Shown: positions 1 to 10,711, numbered from the stretch's first letter. The stretch: 64,000 nucleotides of DNA from Allobosea sp. CS1GBMeth4 (GCF_900185715.1 NZ_FYAS01000011.1:62001-126000), one strand, 5' to 3'. Numbers and translations: made by a program. Notes: a model not told the origin generated them from the letters alone.

Positions 1-899
1 TGCACGGCGCCAGCGAGCACCCTTGCGTGCGCGACGGCCATCGCTTTCCGGCCGGGCGCGCCGAGGCGATCCCGGTCGACGCCGCAGGGCTGGTCGATAC
101 CGGCTGGATCGACGAACGGCTCTCGGCGCTCGCTGCCGAGCGGCCGGGCGAGCGCGCGCTGGTCTCGGTCCATCTGGCGAACAACGAGACGGGCGTCCTG
201 CAGCCGATCGCCGAGATCGCCGGCATCGCCCGGCGCCATGGCGCGCTGACGCATTCCGACGCCGTCCAGGCCGCCGGCAGGATCGCCGTCGATATCAATG
301 CCTTGGGCATGGATGTTCTGACGCTCTCCGCCCACAAGATCGGCGGGCCGAAGGGCGTCGGCGCGATCGTCTTCCGCACGGGGGCGCTCGAACTCGCCGA
401 CAAGCCGCTGCGCGGCGGCGGCCAGGAGCGCGGCTGGCGGGCCGGGACCGAGAACCTGCCCGGCATCGTCGGCTTCGGCGTGGCGGCGCAGGAGGCTGCT
501 GCGGCGCTCGCCGCCGAGGCGGAGCGCCTCGCAGCGTTGCGCGACCGGCTCGAAAGCGGGCTGGCGGCGCTCGCGCCCGATACGGTCGTGTTCGGCCGCA
601 GCGCGCCGCGTCTGCCGAACACCAGCGCCTTCGCGACGCCCGGCATGAAGGCCGAGACGGCGCTGATCATGCTCGATCTCGCCGGGGTGGCGCTGTCCTC
701 GGGCTCGGCCTGCTCGTCCGGCAAGGTCAGGCGCTCGCATGTGCTGTCCGCCATGGGCGTCGACCCCGCCATGAGCGAAGGGGCCTTGCGCGCCTCGCTC
801 GGATGGACCACCTGCGAGGCGGACATCGATCAGTTTCTCGCGGCCTATGCGAAGGCTCTGGCCGCAAATCCCAACCGGAGGACGCAGGCGGCGGCCTGA
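1..899 (+). CDS. Cysteine desulfurase, class V aminotransferase (5' end cut off by window)
   Basis: PLP enzyme that takes sulfur from cysteine as an enzyme-bound persulfide for Fe-S cluster building. The reading frame is already open at base 3 (HGASEHPC, a typical internal stretch of the family), so the start lies before the window. Visible signatures are the PLP-lysine segment SAHKIGGPKG and the active-cysteine loop SSGSACSSG, which place it in the NifS/IscS-like branch. It ends 61 bases before sufB on the same strand, so it is very probably the first or second gene of the SUF operon. A second desulfurase of the SufS type lies at 4856. Family call is firm; the exact symbol (nifS/iscS/sufS1) is not decided by sequence. 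Confidence 0.93.
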   Translation, partial: HGASEHPCVRDGHRFPAGRAEAIPVDAAGLVDTGWIDERLSALAAERPGERALVSVHLANNETGVLQPIAEIAGIARRHGALTHSDAVQAAGRIAVDINALGMDVLTLSAHKIGGPKGVGAIVFRTGALELADKPLRGGGQERGWRAGTENLPGIVGFGVAAQEAAAALAAEAERLAALRDRLESGLAALAPDTVVFGRSAPRLPNTSAFATPGMKAETALIMLDLAGVALSSGSACSSGKVRRSHVLSAMGVDPAMSEGALRASLGWTTCEADIDQFLAAYAKALAANPNRRTQAAA

Positions 900-960
900 C
901 GTTCCCGGCAATATGAAGACCGAACCGGCGGGCCCTTGAACCCGCGACTGGAGAGTAGAC

Positions 961-2433
<1,473 letters not shown>

Positions 2434-2439
2434 CGCCCG

Positions 2440-2526
2440 AACGTTTTCGAGACGCCCGGGCCGAGCCCGGGCATGGCGCCGGGGTGAAGCGCGTCATGGT
2501 CGGGCCCGACCCGACCATCTCCAGCA
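2440..2526. repeat. Palindromic REP-like repeat in the sufB-sufC gap
   Basis: The gap contains two adjacent dyads: a GCCCGGGC pair around 2456-2473 and a perfect 9-bp stem ATGGTCGGG (2496-2504) / CCCGACCAT (2510-2518) with a 5-base loop. The second dyad has the same frame GTCATG...CATCTC as the repeat at 19053, with compensating changes in the stem. That suggests a dispersed repeat family rather than a gene-specific site. It could act as an RNA hairpin that sets the sufB/sufC mRNA ratio; that role is inference. Confidence 0.6.
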
Positions 2527-2543
2527 GAATGGAACTCTGAACA

Positions 2544-3296
2544 ATGCTCGAAATCCGCAATCTCACCGTCAAGATCGCCGACGAGGACAAGCAGATCCTC
2601 AACGGCCTCAACCTCACCGTGAACGCCGGCGAGGTCGCCGCGATCATGGGGCCGAACGGCTCCGGCAAGTCGACGCTGTCCTATGTCATCGCCGGCAAGG
2701 AGGACTACGAGGTCCTCGACGGCGAGATCCTGCTCAACGGCGAGAACATCCTGGAGATGGAGGCCGACGCCCGCGCCGCCGCCGGCATCTTCCTCGCCTT
2801 CCAGTACCCGCTGGAGATCCCCGGCGTCGCCACCATGACCTTCCTCAAGGCGGCGATGAACGCGCAGCGCAAGGCGCGCGGCGAGGCCGAACTGCTGACG
2901 CCCGACTTCATCAAGCAGGTCAACGGCGCCGCCGACAAGCTCGGCATCGACCGCGAGATGCTGCGCCGGCCGCTCAATGTCGGCTTCTCCGGCGGCGAGA
3001 AGAAGCGCATGGAGATCCTGCAGATGGCGCTGCTCCAGCCCTCGATGTGCATCCTCGACGAGACCGATTCCGGCCTCGACATCGACGCGCTGCGCATCGT
3101 CGCCGAGGGCGTCAACGCGCTGCGCGCCCAGAACCGCGGCTTCTTGGTCATCACCCATTACCAGCGCCTGCTCGACCATATCGTGCCCGACACGGTGCAT
3201 GTGATGTCGAAGGGCCGGATCGTGCGCAGCGGCGGCAAGGAACTGGCGCTCGAGCTCGAGAAGAGCGGCTACGCGGCCTATGGCGAGGCCGCGTGA
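2544..3296 (+). CDS. sufC: Fe-S cluster assembly ATPase SufC
   Basis: ABC-type ATPase subunit of SufBCD; ATP binding drives the shape change of SufB-SufD needed for cluster assembly. The 250 residues contain Walker A (GPNGSGKST), the ABC signature ([10 protein letters not shown]) and Walker B with the SufC-typical [11 protein letters not shown]. Full family length. Its stop overlaps the sufD start (TGATG), so the two are translationally coupled. Confidence 0.98.
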   Translation: MLEIRNLTVKIADEDKQILNGLNLTVNAGEVAAIMGPNGSGKSTLSYVIAGKEDYEVLDGEILLNGENILEMEADARAAAGIFLAFQYPLEIPGVATMTFLKAAMNAQRKARGEAELLTPDFIKQVNGAADKLGIDREMLRRPLNVGFSGGEKKRMEILQMALLQPSMCILDETDSGLDIDALRIVAEGVNALRAQNRGFLVITHYQRLLDHIVPDTVHVMSKGRIVRSGGKELALELEKSGYAAYGEAA

Positions 3297-4645
3297 TGGC
3301 GATCATCACCCCGCTCAAGACCGCGGCCGAGCAGCAGCTCGCCGAGCAGTTCGCCAACATCAAGGCGGAGCTGCCGGGCGCGGGCGCGATGCGCAAGCTG
3401 CGCGAGGACGCCTTTTCCGGCTTCGAGGCGAAGGGCCTGCCGCATCGCCGGCTCGAATCCTGGCGCTATACCGATCTGCGCACGCTGCTGCGCGAGGCCA
3501 AGCCGCTGGTGCGGCGCCCGGCCCGGTCCCAGGCCATCGCCGACCGCCTGGCGCTGCAAACGATCGCCGGCCGGCGCTTCGTCACCATTGACGGGCTGTT
3601 CAGCGCGGCCGATTCCGACCTGAACGGCCTTCCGGCAGGGGGCTCGGTGCGCAGCCTGGCCGAGGCGCTGACCGAGGCGCCCGATGCGATCGCGGCCGCC
3701 TTCGCGGCGCCCGAGGTGGCGCGCGACGACAGCGCGCTGATGCTGAATGCCGCCTTCGCCCAGGACGGCGTCGTGCTCGATATCGCGCCCGGCACGACGT
3801 TCGAGCAGCCGCTCGTGCTGCTCGCCCTCGGCTCCGGCCAGAGCGAGGCGGCGATCGTCTCGCGCTCTCTGGTCAGGATCGGCGCCGGCGCCAAGGTCAC
3901 GATCGTCGAGCTGCAGGAGAACGTCGGACCGGCACCGGTGCAGATCAATCACGCCACCTGCTATGTCGTCGGCGACGGAGCCGAGGTCCAGCACGTCCGC
4001 ATGGTCACCCGCCAGCGCGCCGAGACGGTGCAGGTGCAGTCGCTGCTCGTCGAGCTCGGCGGCCATGCCGCCTTCGACTCGGTCGCGGTCGCGGTGAATT
4101 GCGGCCTGCTGCGCCAGCAGAGCTTCCTGCGCTATGGCGGCGAGCACAGCCGCGCGGCGCTGCGCGGCATCAACCTGTTGCGCCGGCGCGAGCATTCCGA
4201 CGTCACGCTGGTGATGGACCATGCCGCCGCGCATGGCGAGAGCCGCGAGCTGTTCAAGAGCATCGTCGACGGCGAGGCCACCGGCGTCTTCCAGGGCAAG
4301 GTCATCGTCCGCCCGCATTCGCAGAAGACCGATGGCGGCATGAAGAGCCATGCGCTGCTGTTGAACGACGGCGCGACCATGTTCAACAAGCCCGAGCTCG
4401 AGATCTTCGCCGACGACGTGGTCTGCGGCCATGGCGCGACCGTGGCGCAGATCGACGCCGAGCAGCTCTTCTATCTGATGGCGCGCGGCCTGCCGCGCCC
4501 GCAGGCCGAGGCGCTCGTGCTCGCGGCCTTCGTCGGCGAGGTCGCCGATTTCGTCAGCGACGAGGGCGTGCACGAGATCGTCGGCCGCGAGATCGACGCC
4601 TGGCTCGCCCAGCGCGACGGCGCTCCCCGGCTGGGAGCCGCCTGA
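3296..4645 (+). CDS. sufD: Fe-S cluster assembly protein SufD
   Basis: SufB paralogue and partner in the SufBC2D scaffold complex. I place the start at the ATG at 3296, which overlaps the sufC stop by one base; the frame stays open further upstream inside sufC, but the product from 3296 (449 residues, [19 protein letters not shown]) has the expected SufD length. The conserved C-terminal core includes GVFQGKVIVRPHSQKTDGGM and the segment KPELEIFADDVVCGHGATV. Its stop again overlaps the next start by one base. Confidence 0.95.
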   Translation: MAIITPLKTAAEQQLAEQFANIKAELPGAGAMRKLREDAFSGFEAKGLPHRRLESWRYTDLRTLLREAKPLVRRPARSQAIADRLALQTIAGRRFVTIDGLFSAADSDLNGLPAGGSVRSLAEALTEAPDAIAAAFAAPEVARDDSALMLNAAFAQDGVVLDIAPGTTFEQPLVLLALGSGQSEAAIVSRSLVRIGAGAKVTIVELQENVGPAPVQINHATCYVVGDGAEVQHVRMVTRQRAETVQVQSLLVELGGHAAFDSVAVAVNCGLLRQQSFLRYGGEHSRAALRGINLLRRREHSDVTLVMDHAAAHGESRELFKSIVDGEATGVFQGKVIVRPHSQKTDGGMKSHALLLNDGATMFNKPELEIFADDVVCGHGATVAQIDAEQLFYLMARGLPRPQAEALVLAAFVGEVADFVSDEGVHEIVGREIDAWLAQRDGAPRLGAA

Positions 4646-4854
4646 TGCCCTATGTGAACCTCCAGATCACCAAGGGCGCGACGCGCGAGCAGAAGGCCCA
4701 GATCGTCAAGGAGTTCACGCAGACGCTGGTCCGCGTGCTCGGGAAGAACCCGCAGAACACCCATATCGTGATCCAGGAGATCGAGCGCGAGGATTGGGGG
4801 CATGCCGGCGAGCTGGTCGCCGACCGGCCCGCCCAGCCCGCCGGAAAGGCGTGA
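4645..4854 (+). CDS. 4-oxalocrotonate tautomerase-like small protein
   Basis: A 69-residue protein of the tautomerase superfamily. After removal of Met it begins with proline (MPYVNLQITKGAT), the catalytic base of this family, and the length fits a 4-OT type subunit that forms oligomers. It is embedded between sufD and sufS with one base of overlap upstream and one base of gap downstream, so it is clearly in the operon. A role in Fe-S assembly is not known to me; the enzyme substrate cannot be read from sequence. Family is well supported, function open. Confidence 0.85.
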   Translation: MPYVNLQITKGATREQKAQIVKEFTQTLVRVLGKNPQNTHIVIQEIEREDWGHAGELVADRPAQPAGKA

Positions 4855-4855
4855 C

Positions 4856-6094
4856 ATGAACGCGATCGCGAAGCCCTACGACGTCGAGACGATCCGCAAG
4901 GACTTCGCGATCCTGTCGCGCGAGGTCTACGGCAAGAAGCTGGTCTATCTCGACAACGCCGCCTCGGCGCAGAAGCCGGAAGCGGTGATCGAGGCGATGA
5001 CGCGGCTGATGCGCGAGGAATACGCCAATGTCCATCGCGGCCTGCACTATCTCGCCAACGCCTCGACCGAGGCCTATGAGGCGGCCCGTGAGAGCGCCCG
5101 GCGCTTCCTCAACGCCGCCCATCTCGAGGAGATCATCTTCACGCGCTCCTCGACCGGGGCGCTGAACACGGTGGCGTCCTCGCTCGGGCGCCATCTCAAG
5201 ATCCAGGAGGGCGACGAGATCATCCTGTCGCTCCTGGAGCACCATTCCAACATCGTGCCCTGGCACTACTGGCGCGAGCGGCACGGCGCCGTGATCCGGT
5301 GGGCGCCGGTTGACGAGGACGGCAATTTCCTGGTCGAGGAATTCGAGAAGCTGATCACGCCGCGCACCAAGGTCGTGGCGCTGACGCATATGTCGAACGC
5401 GATCGGCAGCATCGTCCCGATCGCCGAGGTGGCGAAGATCTGCCAGGCCTATCGCATCCCGCTGGTCGTCGACGGCTCGCAGGGGGCGGTGCACCTGCCG
5501 GTCGACGTGCAGGCGCTCGGCTGCGACTTCTACGCCTTCACCGGCCACAAGACCTACGGGCCGACCGGCTCGGGCGTGCTCTGGGGCAAGCGCGAATGGC
5601 TGGAGAAGCTGCCGCCCTATGAAGGCGGCGGCGAGATGATCGCGACCGTCAGCGAGGACGCCATCACCTATAACGACCCGCCGCACCGTTTCGAGGCCGG
5701 GACACCGGCGATCGTCGAGGCGGTGGGACTGGGCGCGGCGCTGGACTACATGATGGCGCTGGGGCGCGAGAACATCGCCGCCCACGAAGCCAGGCTCAAC
5801 GCCTATGCGATGCAGCGGCTCGGCGAGATGAACTCGATCCGGATCTTCGGCAAGGCCAAGGAGAAGGGCGCGATCATCGCGTTCGAGCTCGCCGGGGCGC
5901 ACGCCCACGACGTCGCCACCGTGATCGACCGCGCCGGCGTCGCGGTCAGGGCGGGCACGCATTGCGCCATGCCGCTGCTCGCCCGCTATGGCGTGACCGC
6001 GACCTGCCGTGCGTCCTTCGGCCTCTACAACACGCTGGAGGAAGTCGATACATTGGTAGAAGCCCTGCGCAAGGCGGAAGAGCTGTTCTCCTGA
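4856..6094 (+). CDS. sufS: Cysteine desulfurase SufS
   Basis: Group II cysteine desulfurase supplying sulfur to SufBCD. The ATG at 4856 directly after the tautomerase stop gives 412 residues (MNAIAKPYDVETIRKDF), the normal SufS length. Visible: substrate and PLP region HHSNIVPWHYWRER, PLP lysine in TGHKTYGPTGSGVLWGK, and the catalytic cysteine in RAGTHCAMPLL. SufS enzymes usually need a SufE or SufU partner to accept the persulfide; none is in the window. Confidence 0.97.
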   Translation: MNAIAKPYDVETIRKDFAILSREVYGKKLVYLDNAASAQKPEAVIEAMTRLMREEYANVHRGLHYLANASTEAYEAARESARRFLNAAHLEEIIFTRSSTGALNTVASSLGRHLKIQEGDEIILSLLEHHSNIVPWHYWRERHGAVIRWAPVDEDGNFLVEEFEKLITPRTKVVALTHMSNAIGSIVPIAEVAKICQAYRIPLVVDGSQGAVHLPVDVQALGCDFYAFTGHKTYGPTGSGVLWGKREWLEKLPPYEGGGEMIATVSEDAITYNDPPHRFEAGTPAIVEAVGLGAALDYMMALGRENIAAHEARLNAYAMQRLGEMNSIRIFGKAKEKGAIIAFELAGAHAHDVATVIDRAGVAVRAGTHCAMPLLARYGVTATCRASFGLYNTLEEVDTLVEALRKAEELFS

Positions 6095-6142
6095 CGCTCC
6101 GCCGGCTCGTGAGCCCGCCCTGCGCCGAACGGAAGTTTTGCG

Positions 6143-6526
6143 ATGACCGACACCATTGCCGATGACCTCAAGCCGAACGCGCCCACCATGGGCGCGAGCG
6201 CCGGCTTGCCGCCGGAGGAGATCGACCGGCTGACCGACGACATCGTGGCCGCGCTCAAGACGGTCTACGATCCCGAGATCCCGGCCGACATCTACGAGCT
6301 CGGCCTGATCTATCGCGTCGACATCGCCGACGACCGTCAGGTGACGATCGACATGACCCTGACGGCGCCGGGCTGCCCGGTCGCCGGCGAGATGCCGGGC
6401 TGGGTCGAGAACGCGGTCGGCGCCGTGCCCGGTGTCGCGGGCGTGACCGTCAACATGACGTTCGACCCGCCCTGGGACCAGTCGCGCATGTCGGACGAGG
6501 CCAGGGTCGCGCTCGACATGTGGTGA
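6143..6526 (+). CDS. sufT: SufT-like MIP18/DUF59 family protein
   Basis: A 127-residue protein of the DUF59 (MIP18/PaaD) family, which helps Fe-S cluster maturation or delivery. After a variable 25-residue N-terminus it has the family core: VYDPEIPADIYELGLIY, then TLTAPGCPVAGEMP, then VTVNMTFDPPW. It closes the SUF operon here. In related genomes sufA often follows, but here a convergent gene comes next. The symbol follows the usual naming of the last suf gene of this type. Confidence 0.88.
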   Translation: MTDTIADDLKPNAPTMGASAGLPPEEIDRLTDDIVAALKTVYDPEIPADIYELGLIYRVDIADDRQVTIDMTLTAPGCPVAGEMPGWVENAVGAVPGVAGVTVNMTFDPPWDQSRMSDEARVALDMW

Positions 6527-6539
6527 GCCCGGCGGAACC

Positions 6540-6571
6540 GGAAGGCCGCTGCCGGACGGCGGCCTTTCCGC
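6540..6571. terminator. Likely bidirectional terminator between sufT and the caspase-barrel gene
   Basis: Stem AAGGCCGC (6542-6549) / GCGGCCTT (6559-6566), extended outward with one bulge, lies between the convergent stops at 6526 and 6584. The A and T edges can serve both directions. Confidence 0.55.
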
Positions 6572-6583
6572 TTCGCGCGGGCG

Positions 6584-8767
6584 TCAGAAGCCGAAGTTGA
6601 AGCCGGCCTTGACGATGTCGCCCGCCGTGCGGGTGCGCATGCTGGCATACTGGCCGGGGGCGAGCCCGGTGAAGTCCTGCAGCAGCAGGCGCTTCTGGCC
6701 GAGCTCGTAATGGGTGTAGTCGAGCCGGACCGACAGTCCGGGGGCCATCGCATACTCGACGCCGCCGCCGAGCGCCCAGCCGCTGAGAAGGCCGGAATGC
6801 GAGCCGCTGGCGGCCGAGGTGGTCTGGAGATTGTCCGGCATGATCGAGCCCTTCTGCTCGACGAGGCCGTAGGCATAGCCGCCCGAGCCATAGATCAGGA
6901 AATCGCCGAGCGCGATGCCGGCGCGCACCTTCACCGTGCCGAGCATGGAGAGCTCGTTGCTGGAGCGGGTGGTGAACTGCGTGCCGGGATTGGCGGAGAC
7001 GCTCTTGCTGCCGCCGAGGCTGGCCGCCGAAATGTCGGCTTCGGCACCGATCACGACCGCACCGACCTGATAGTTGAAGCCGAACTGGGCGCCTCCCGCC
7101 GCGCCGGATCCTTCCGGGACGAGGCTGCGCGGCACTGCGGAGGGGCTGATCGCCCAGGGCGCGAGCGTCGGCGTCCCGGCCACGGTGACGGCCGTGGTGC
7201 TGGTCGAGCTGGTCGTCGAGGTGATGGTCGCCACGGTCGAGCCCAGCTCGACCTGCTGCGTCGTGGTCGTCGTCGTGGTCGTCGTGTTGGTGGTGGTCGT
7301 CGTCGGCGTGACGGTCGGGCTGCCGAAGGGACCGGCGACCGTCGTGCGGCCGCTCTGCTGGCCGCCGCCGACCGAGCCGCCGACATAGAAGCCGGTCCAG
7401 CGCGGCCGCTCGGGCAGGATGGCCGGCAGGGGCGGCGCATAGACCGGCGGCGGAGACGGCGCAGCCTGTGGCGGCCGCGGCGTGCCGGGACGTCCGGACG
7501 AGGGCGTGCGCGGCGTATAGTCGGCGCGGCGCACGCGCGGTTGCGGCTGCTGCAGGGCCGGGCATACCGGGCAGGTCTGCGCGACCTGGACGCGGTTGCG
7601 GCTCGGGGCGCCGGCGGCGAGGCGCAGCGCCTCGCTCACATGCTGCGAGCCGGGATAGAGGCGGGCGAACAGCCTGAAGGATTCGGCATCGCCGGCGAGC
7701 ACGGTCTCAGCCCAGGCGGTCTCCTCGGTGCGCTGGGACAGGATGCGGTGCAGCCGCAGCGTGTTCGGGTCGTCGGGATTGGCGTCGACGACGCCGCGGT
7801 AGATGTCGCGCCGATCCCAGGCGATGGCGGCGCGGTAGGCGTCGGCCGGGGACATGGCGCGTAGCGCGGCCGGGGTCGGGCGGGTCGCGAGTGGGACGGC
7901 GCCGGCGATGGCCGGCTGCGCCGCAGGGGCCGAGGCGGGGCGCTGGAAGAAGCTGAAATCGGTGATCAGCGAGGAGGTGTCCCAGGGGATCTGGACGCCG
8001 TTGGTGGTGTCGTAGACGGCGAGGCGGATGCGGCGGAAGACCTGCTCGATCGGCAGGCCGGGCTCGCGGGCCTCGCGCAGAAAAGCGCCGGTGAAGGGGC
8101 TGTTGGGGCCGGCGCCATCGGCGGCGGTGGAGCCGGGCGACGTCGCGAAGGCGACGAAGGTGCCGCTGTTGGAATCGATGCGAGCGAGGCCGGCCTCGCT
8201 GCGGATGCCCTCGGCGGCCCCGTCGACCATCTGGAGGGCGAGGCCCCGCGAGAGTTCGCGCCCGGCGAAGGGGTTGTTGCGGCAGGCGTCGAGGATCGCG
8301 ATCTTGGCCTTGGCGCCGGCCGCGTCGAGCTTGCGCAGAATCTCCGTCAGCGAGAGCGACTGGTTCGGAATGTTCGCCGAGCTCTCGGGGCGCACATCCG
8401 TCGGCAGGATGTAGTTGGCGCCGTCGAGCTGGACGGCGTGGCCGGCATAGTAGACGAGCGCGGTCGTCCCGGCGCCGGCCTGCTTCACCTTGTCGACGAA
8501 GACGTCGAGCGCGGCCCGCAGACCCGCGAGCGACAGGTCGGTCGCAGAGGTGACGTCGAAGCCCGCCTCCCGAAGCATGGCGCGCGTCGCATCGGCGTCG
8601 TTGAGGGCGTTCGGCAGCTTCGCGATGTTCTGGTAGGCGCCGTTGCCCATGACGAAGGCGAAACGCCGCTGCTGGGCCGCCGCCGGGGAGGAGCCGGAGA
8701 GGAGCACGCCGGCCATCGCGGCGAGTGTCAGCAAGGCACAGGTCAGAAGCCGCAGGCCGGTCCGCAT
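6584..8767 (-). CDS. Exported caspase-like protease fused to an outer-membrane beta-barrel
   Basis: Start chosen at the ATG at 8767 because GAGGAGGC stands just before it; product 727 residues. Residues 1-32 look like a signal peptide ending ...PAAAQ. Residues 34-275 are a caspase (peptidase C14) domain: RFAFVMGNGAY, catalytic His110 in YYAGHA and Cys162 in LDACRNNPF. A Pro-rich linker (about 400-455) leads to residues 456-727 (RWTGFYVGGSVGGG ... to a final FNFGF), which read as an Omp25-like 8-strand barrel ending in Phe. A Thr-rich stretch (490-525) lies in the first part of the barrel, probably a surface loop. The fusion would hold the protease on the periplasmic side of the outer membrane; that topology is inference. 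Confidence 0.85.
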   Translation of the reverse strand: MRTGLRLLTCALLTLAAMAGVLLSGSSPAAAQQRRFAFVMGNGAYQNIAKLPNALNDADATRAMLREAGFDVTSATDLSLAGLRAALDVFVDKVKQAGAGTTALVYYAGHAVQLDGANYILPTDVRPESSANIPNQSLSLTEILRKLDAAGAKAKIAILDACRNNPFAGRELSRGLALQMVDGAAEGIRSEAGLARIDSNSGTFVAFATSPGSTAADGAGPNSPFTGAFLREAREPGLPIEQVFRRIRLAVYDTTNGVQIPWDTSSLITDFSFFQRPASAPAAQPAIAGAVPLATRPTPAALRAMSPADAYRAAIAWDRRDIYRGVVDANPDDPNTLRLHRILSQRTEETAWAETVLAGDAESFRLFARLYPGSQHVSEALRLAAGAPSRNRVQVAQTCPVCPALQQPQPRVRRADYTPRTPSSGRPGTPRPPQAAPSPPPVYAPPLPAILPERPRWTGFYVGGSVGGGQQSGRTTVAGPFGSPTVTPTTTTTNTTTTTTTTTQQVELGSTVATITSTTSSTSTTAVTVAGTPTLAPWAISPSAVPRSLVPEGSGAAGGAQFGFNYQVGAVVIGAEADISAASLGGSKSVSANPGTQFTTRSSNELSMLGTVKVRAGIALGDFLIYGSGGYAYGLVEQKGSIMPDNLQTTSAASGSHSGLLSGWALGGGVEYAMAPGLSVRLDYTHYELGQKRLLLQDFTGLAPGQYASMRTRTAGDIVKAGFNFGF

Positions 8768-8944
8768 GGCGCCTCCTCGACGGCGCGGCCTCGAGCCGAG
8801 CCGCTGCCGATTCGTCTCATCCCTTAGCGGGACTGAGATTAGCGGTGCCGCCACCGTGAAGAGAACAACAAAATGCTGCCGGGCCGCGCCCGTGTGCAAC
8901 TGTGTGCGGATCGCCGGCGGATGCCGGCTCTCCGGCTCGCCGGC

Positions 8945-10711
8945 TCAGGGCTCGCGGACGACACGGAAGCCGTTGGTGTAGAAGCGCACGTCGCTCTCGT
9001 ATTTGAAGCGGGCGGCGGAACGCAGATAGCGCGGATCGTTGTTGAAGGAGCCGCCGCGCAGCACGCGCTCGCGGCAGCCCGGAGGGGCATAGGCGCTGCC
9101 ATCGCGCGGCGAGGCGCGATAGTTCTCGCTCCAGCAATCCGCGACCCATTCGGCGGCGTTGCCGGCCATGTCGTAGAGGCCGAAACGGTTCGGCGGGAAC
9201 TGGCCGACCTCGCTCGCCTGGCGGCGCGGCTGGGCGTTGCAGCCGACGCAGTTGGCCATCTCCTTGTCTGGCGAGTTGCCCCAGGGGTAGCTGGTCGCGG
9301 TGCCGCCGCGGGCGGCGTATTCCCATTCGGCCTCGGTCGGCAGCCGGTATTTGCGGCCGGTCTTGTAGGACAGCCAGACGACATAGGCGTTGGCGTCGTT
9401 CCAGTGGATGTCGGTGACCGGCCGCCTGCCGCGGCCGAGATTGCGGTCGCCCGGGCGGTGGCTGCAGCCGCCTTCGGCGACGCAGGCGTCCCATTGCTCG
9501 AAGGTGACCTCGTAGGTGCCGATGTAGAAAGCGCCGGCGATGGCGACGGAGCGCACCGGCTTCTCGAACTCGAACATCTCGTTCGAGCCCATCTCGAAGC
9601 TGCCGGCCGGGACCATGGTCAGCTGCGGGCACTCCTCGCAATCGCGCGCGGTGGCGGCGGGCGAGGGGGCTGCCGGCGGCGCGGCGCTGGCCGTGACGGG
9701 TGGCTGCGAGGCGGCGCCGGCCTGCCCCCGGCTGCGGTAGAACTGCTCGCGCGTGCGGGCCAGGCCGGCGAAACGGCCGTTCGGATAGGCTTCGAGATAG
9801 GCGCGATACTCGTCCGGGTTCTGGCTCTTGCTGATCGTCTCCCAGAAGGAGAGCTCGTAGGGGCCGAGCTGGTCGGATTGCGGGCCGGGCGGGGGCGGGG
9901 CGGTGATCACGCCACGGGTCTTCAGCGCCACGGCGACCGGACCGGCGGTCGGCGTCACCACCAGCCCCGCTGGAGGCAGGGAGGAGATCCAGACCTGCTG
10001 CGCCTTCCTGGTGGTGCGGCTCACCGCATCGCGGATGCGGCCGAGCGCCGTCGCCATGTCGAGCCCCGGCGTCCGGACCGCCTTGAGCCATTCCGCGATC
10101 GCCGGGTTCGAGCGCCCGGGCGTCTCGGCGATGGTGCGGCCGGGCGCGACCGGCGCCATGATCGCGATGGCCTCGATCGGCTCGACCGGTGCGAGGCCCT
10201 TGCCGCCGCCGAGCGCCGCCTGCCAGGGATTGTCGCGCGCGGCGTCGAGCACGATCACGGCGCTCGCCGGGCGGCTGACGATCAGCGCGTCGACGAGCTG
10301 GTCGAGGTCGAGCGCTTCGCGCGGCAGGTCCGCCGGTCCGCGCAGGCCGGCGTCGACGGGGACGAGGAAATTGCGCCCGCGCCAGTGCACGGCGTGGCCG
10401 GCATAGAAGACCACGGCCTGGCCGCCGCGCGCGAGCTTGCCGCGGAAGGCCGCGACCGCACGCTCGAGCGCGGCTCGGTCGGCGTTCTCGACGCTGACGA
10501 GGTCGAATTCGCCCTGGCGCAGCGCGTCCGCGACGGCCCGCGCATCCGCCGCCGCGTTCGCCAGCGCTGCCGTGCGATAGGCGGCATTGCCGATGACCAG
10601 CGCGACGCGCGGCGGCGTGACGGCGCCGCCCTGGGCTAAGGCCGGGGCCAGCGGCGCGAGCAGGGCCACGACGGCGAGGGCGAGACACCGGAACCAGGAC
10701 ATGGCGTTCAT
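8945..10711 (-). CDS. Exported pseudo-caspase fused to FGE-sulfatase (SUMF1-like) domain
   Basis: A 588-residue product from the ATG at 10711; the Met at 10702 has a better-spaced GGGAAAG site and would shorten it by 3. Signal peptide to about residue 27 (LAPALAQ). Residues 34-245 are caspase-like: RVALVIGNAAY and His106 in YAGHAVH. The position of the catalytic cysteine is Ala158 (LDAARDNP, against DACRNNP in its two neighbours), so it should not cleave by the usual mechanism. Residues 360-588 are an FGE-sulfatase/SUMF1 fold: MVPAGSFEMGS, RLPTEAEWEYAARGG, GLYDMAGNAAEWVAD, LRGGSF, NGFRVVR. Such domains in bacteria are often non-enzymatic binding modules; P. aeruginosa TagR, a periplasmic regulator of the T6SS kinase PpkA, has this fold. 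Confidence 0.85.
   Translation of the reverse strand: MNAMSWFRCLALAVVALLAPLAPALAQGGAVTPPRVALVIGNAAYRTAALANAAADARAVADALRQGEFDLVSVENADRAALERAVAAFRGKLARGGQAVVFYAGHAVHWRGRNFLVPVDAGLRGPADLPREALDLDQLVDALIVSRPASAVIVLDAARDNPWQAALGGGKGLAPVEPIEAIAIMAPVAPGRTIAETPGRSNPAIAEWLKAVRTPGLDMATALGRIRDAVSRTTRKAQQVWISSLPPAGLVVTPTAGPVAVALKTRGVITAPPPPGPQSDQLGPYELSFWETISKSQNPDEYRAYLEAYPNGRFAGLARTREQFYRSRGQAGAASQPPVTASAAPPAAPSPAATARDCEECPQLTMVPAGSFEMGSNEMFEFEKPVRSVAIAGAFYIGTYEVTFEQWDACVAEGGCSHRPGDRNLGRGRRPVTDIHWNDANAYVVWLSYKTGRKYRLPTEAEWEYAARGGTATSYPWGNSPDKEMANCVGCNAQPRRQASEVGQFPPNRFGLYDMAGNAAEWVADCWSENYRASPRDGSAYAPPGCRERVLRGGSFNNDPRYLRSAARFKYESDVRFYTNGFRVVREP

Noticed and set aside
7190..7310. CRISPR or tandem repeat array
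   Set aside because: The repetition is a codon-level Thr tract with no spacer structure.
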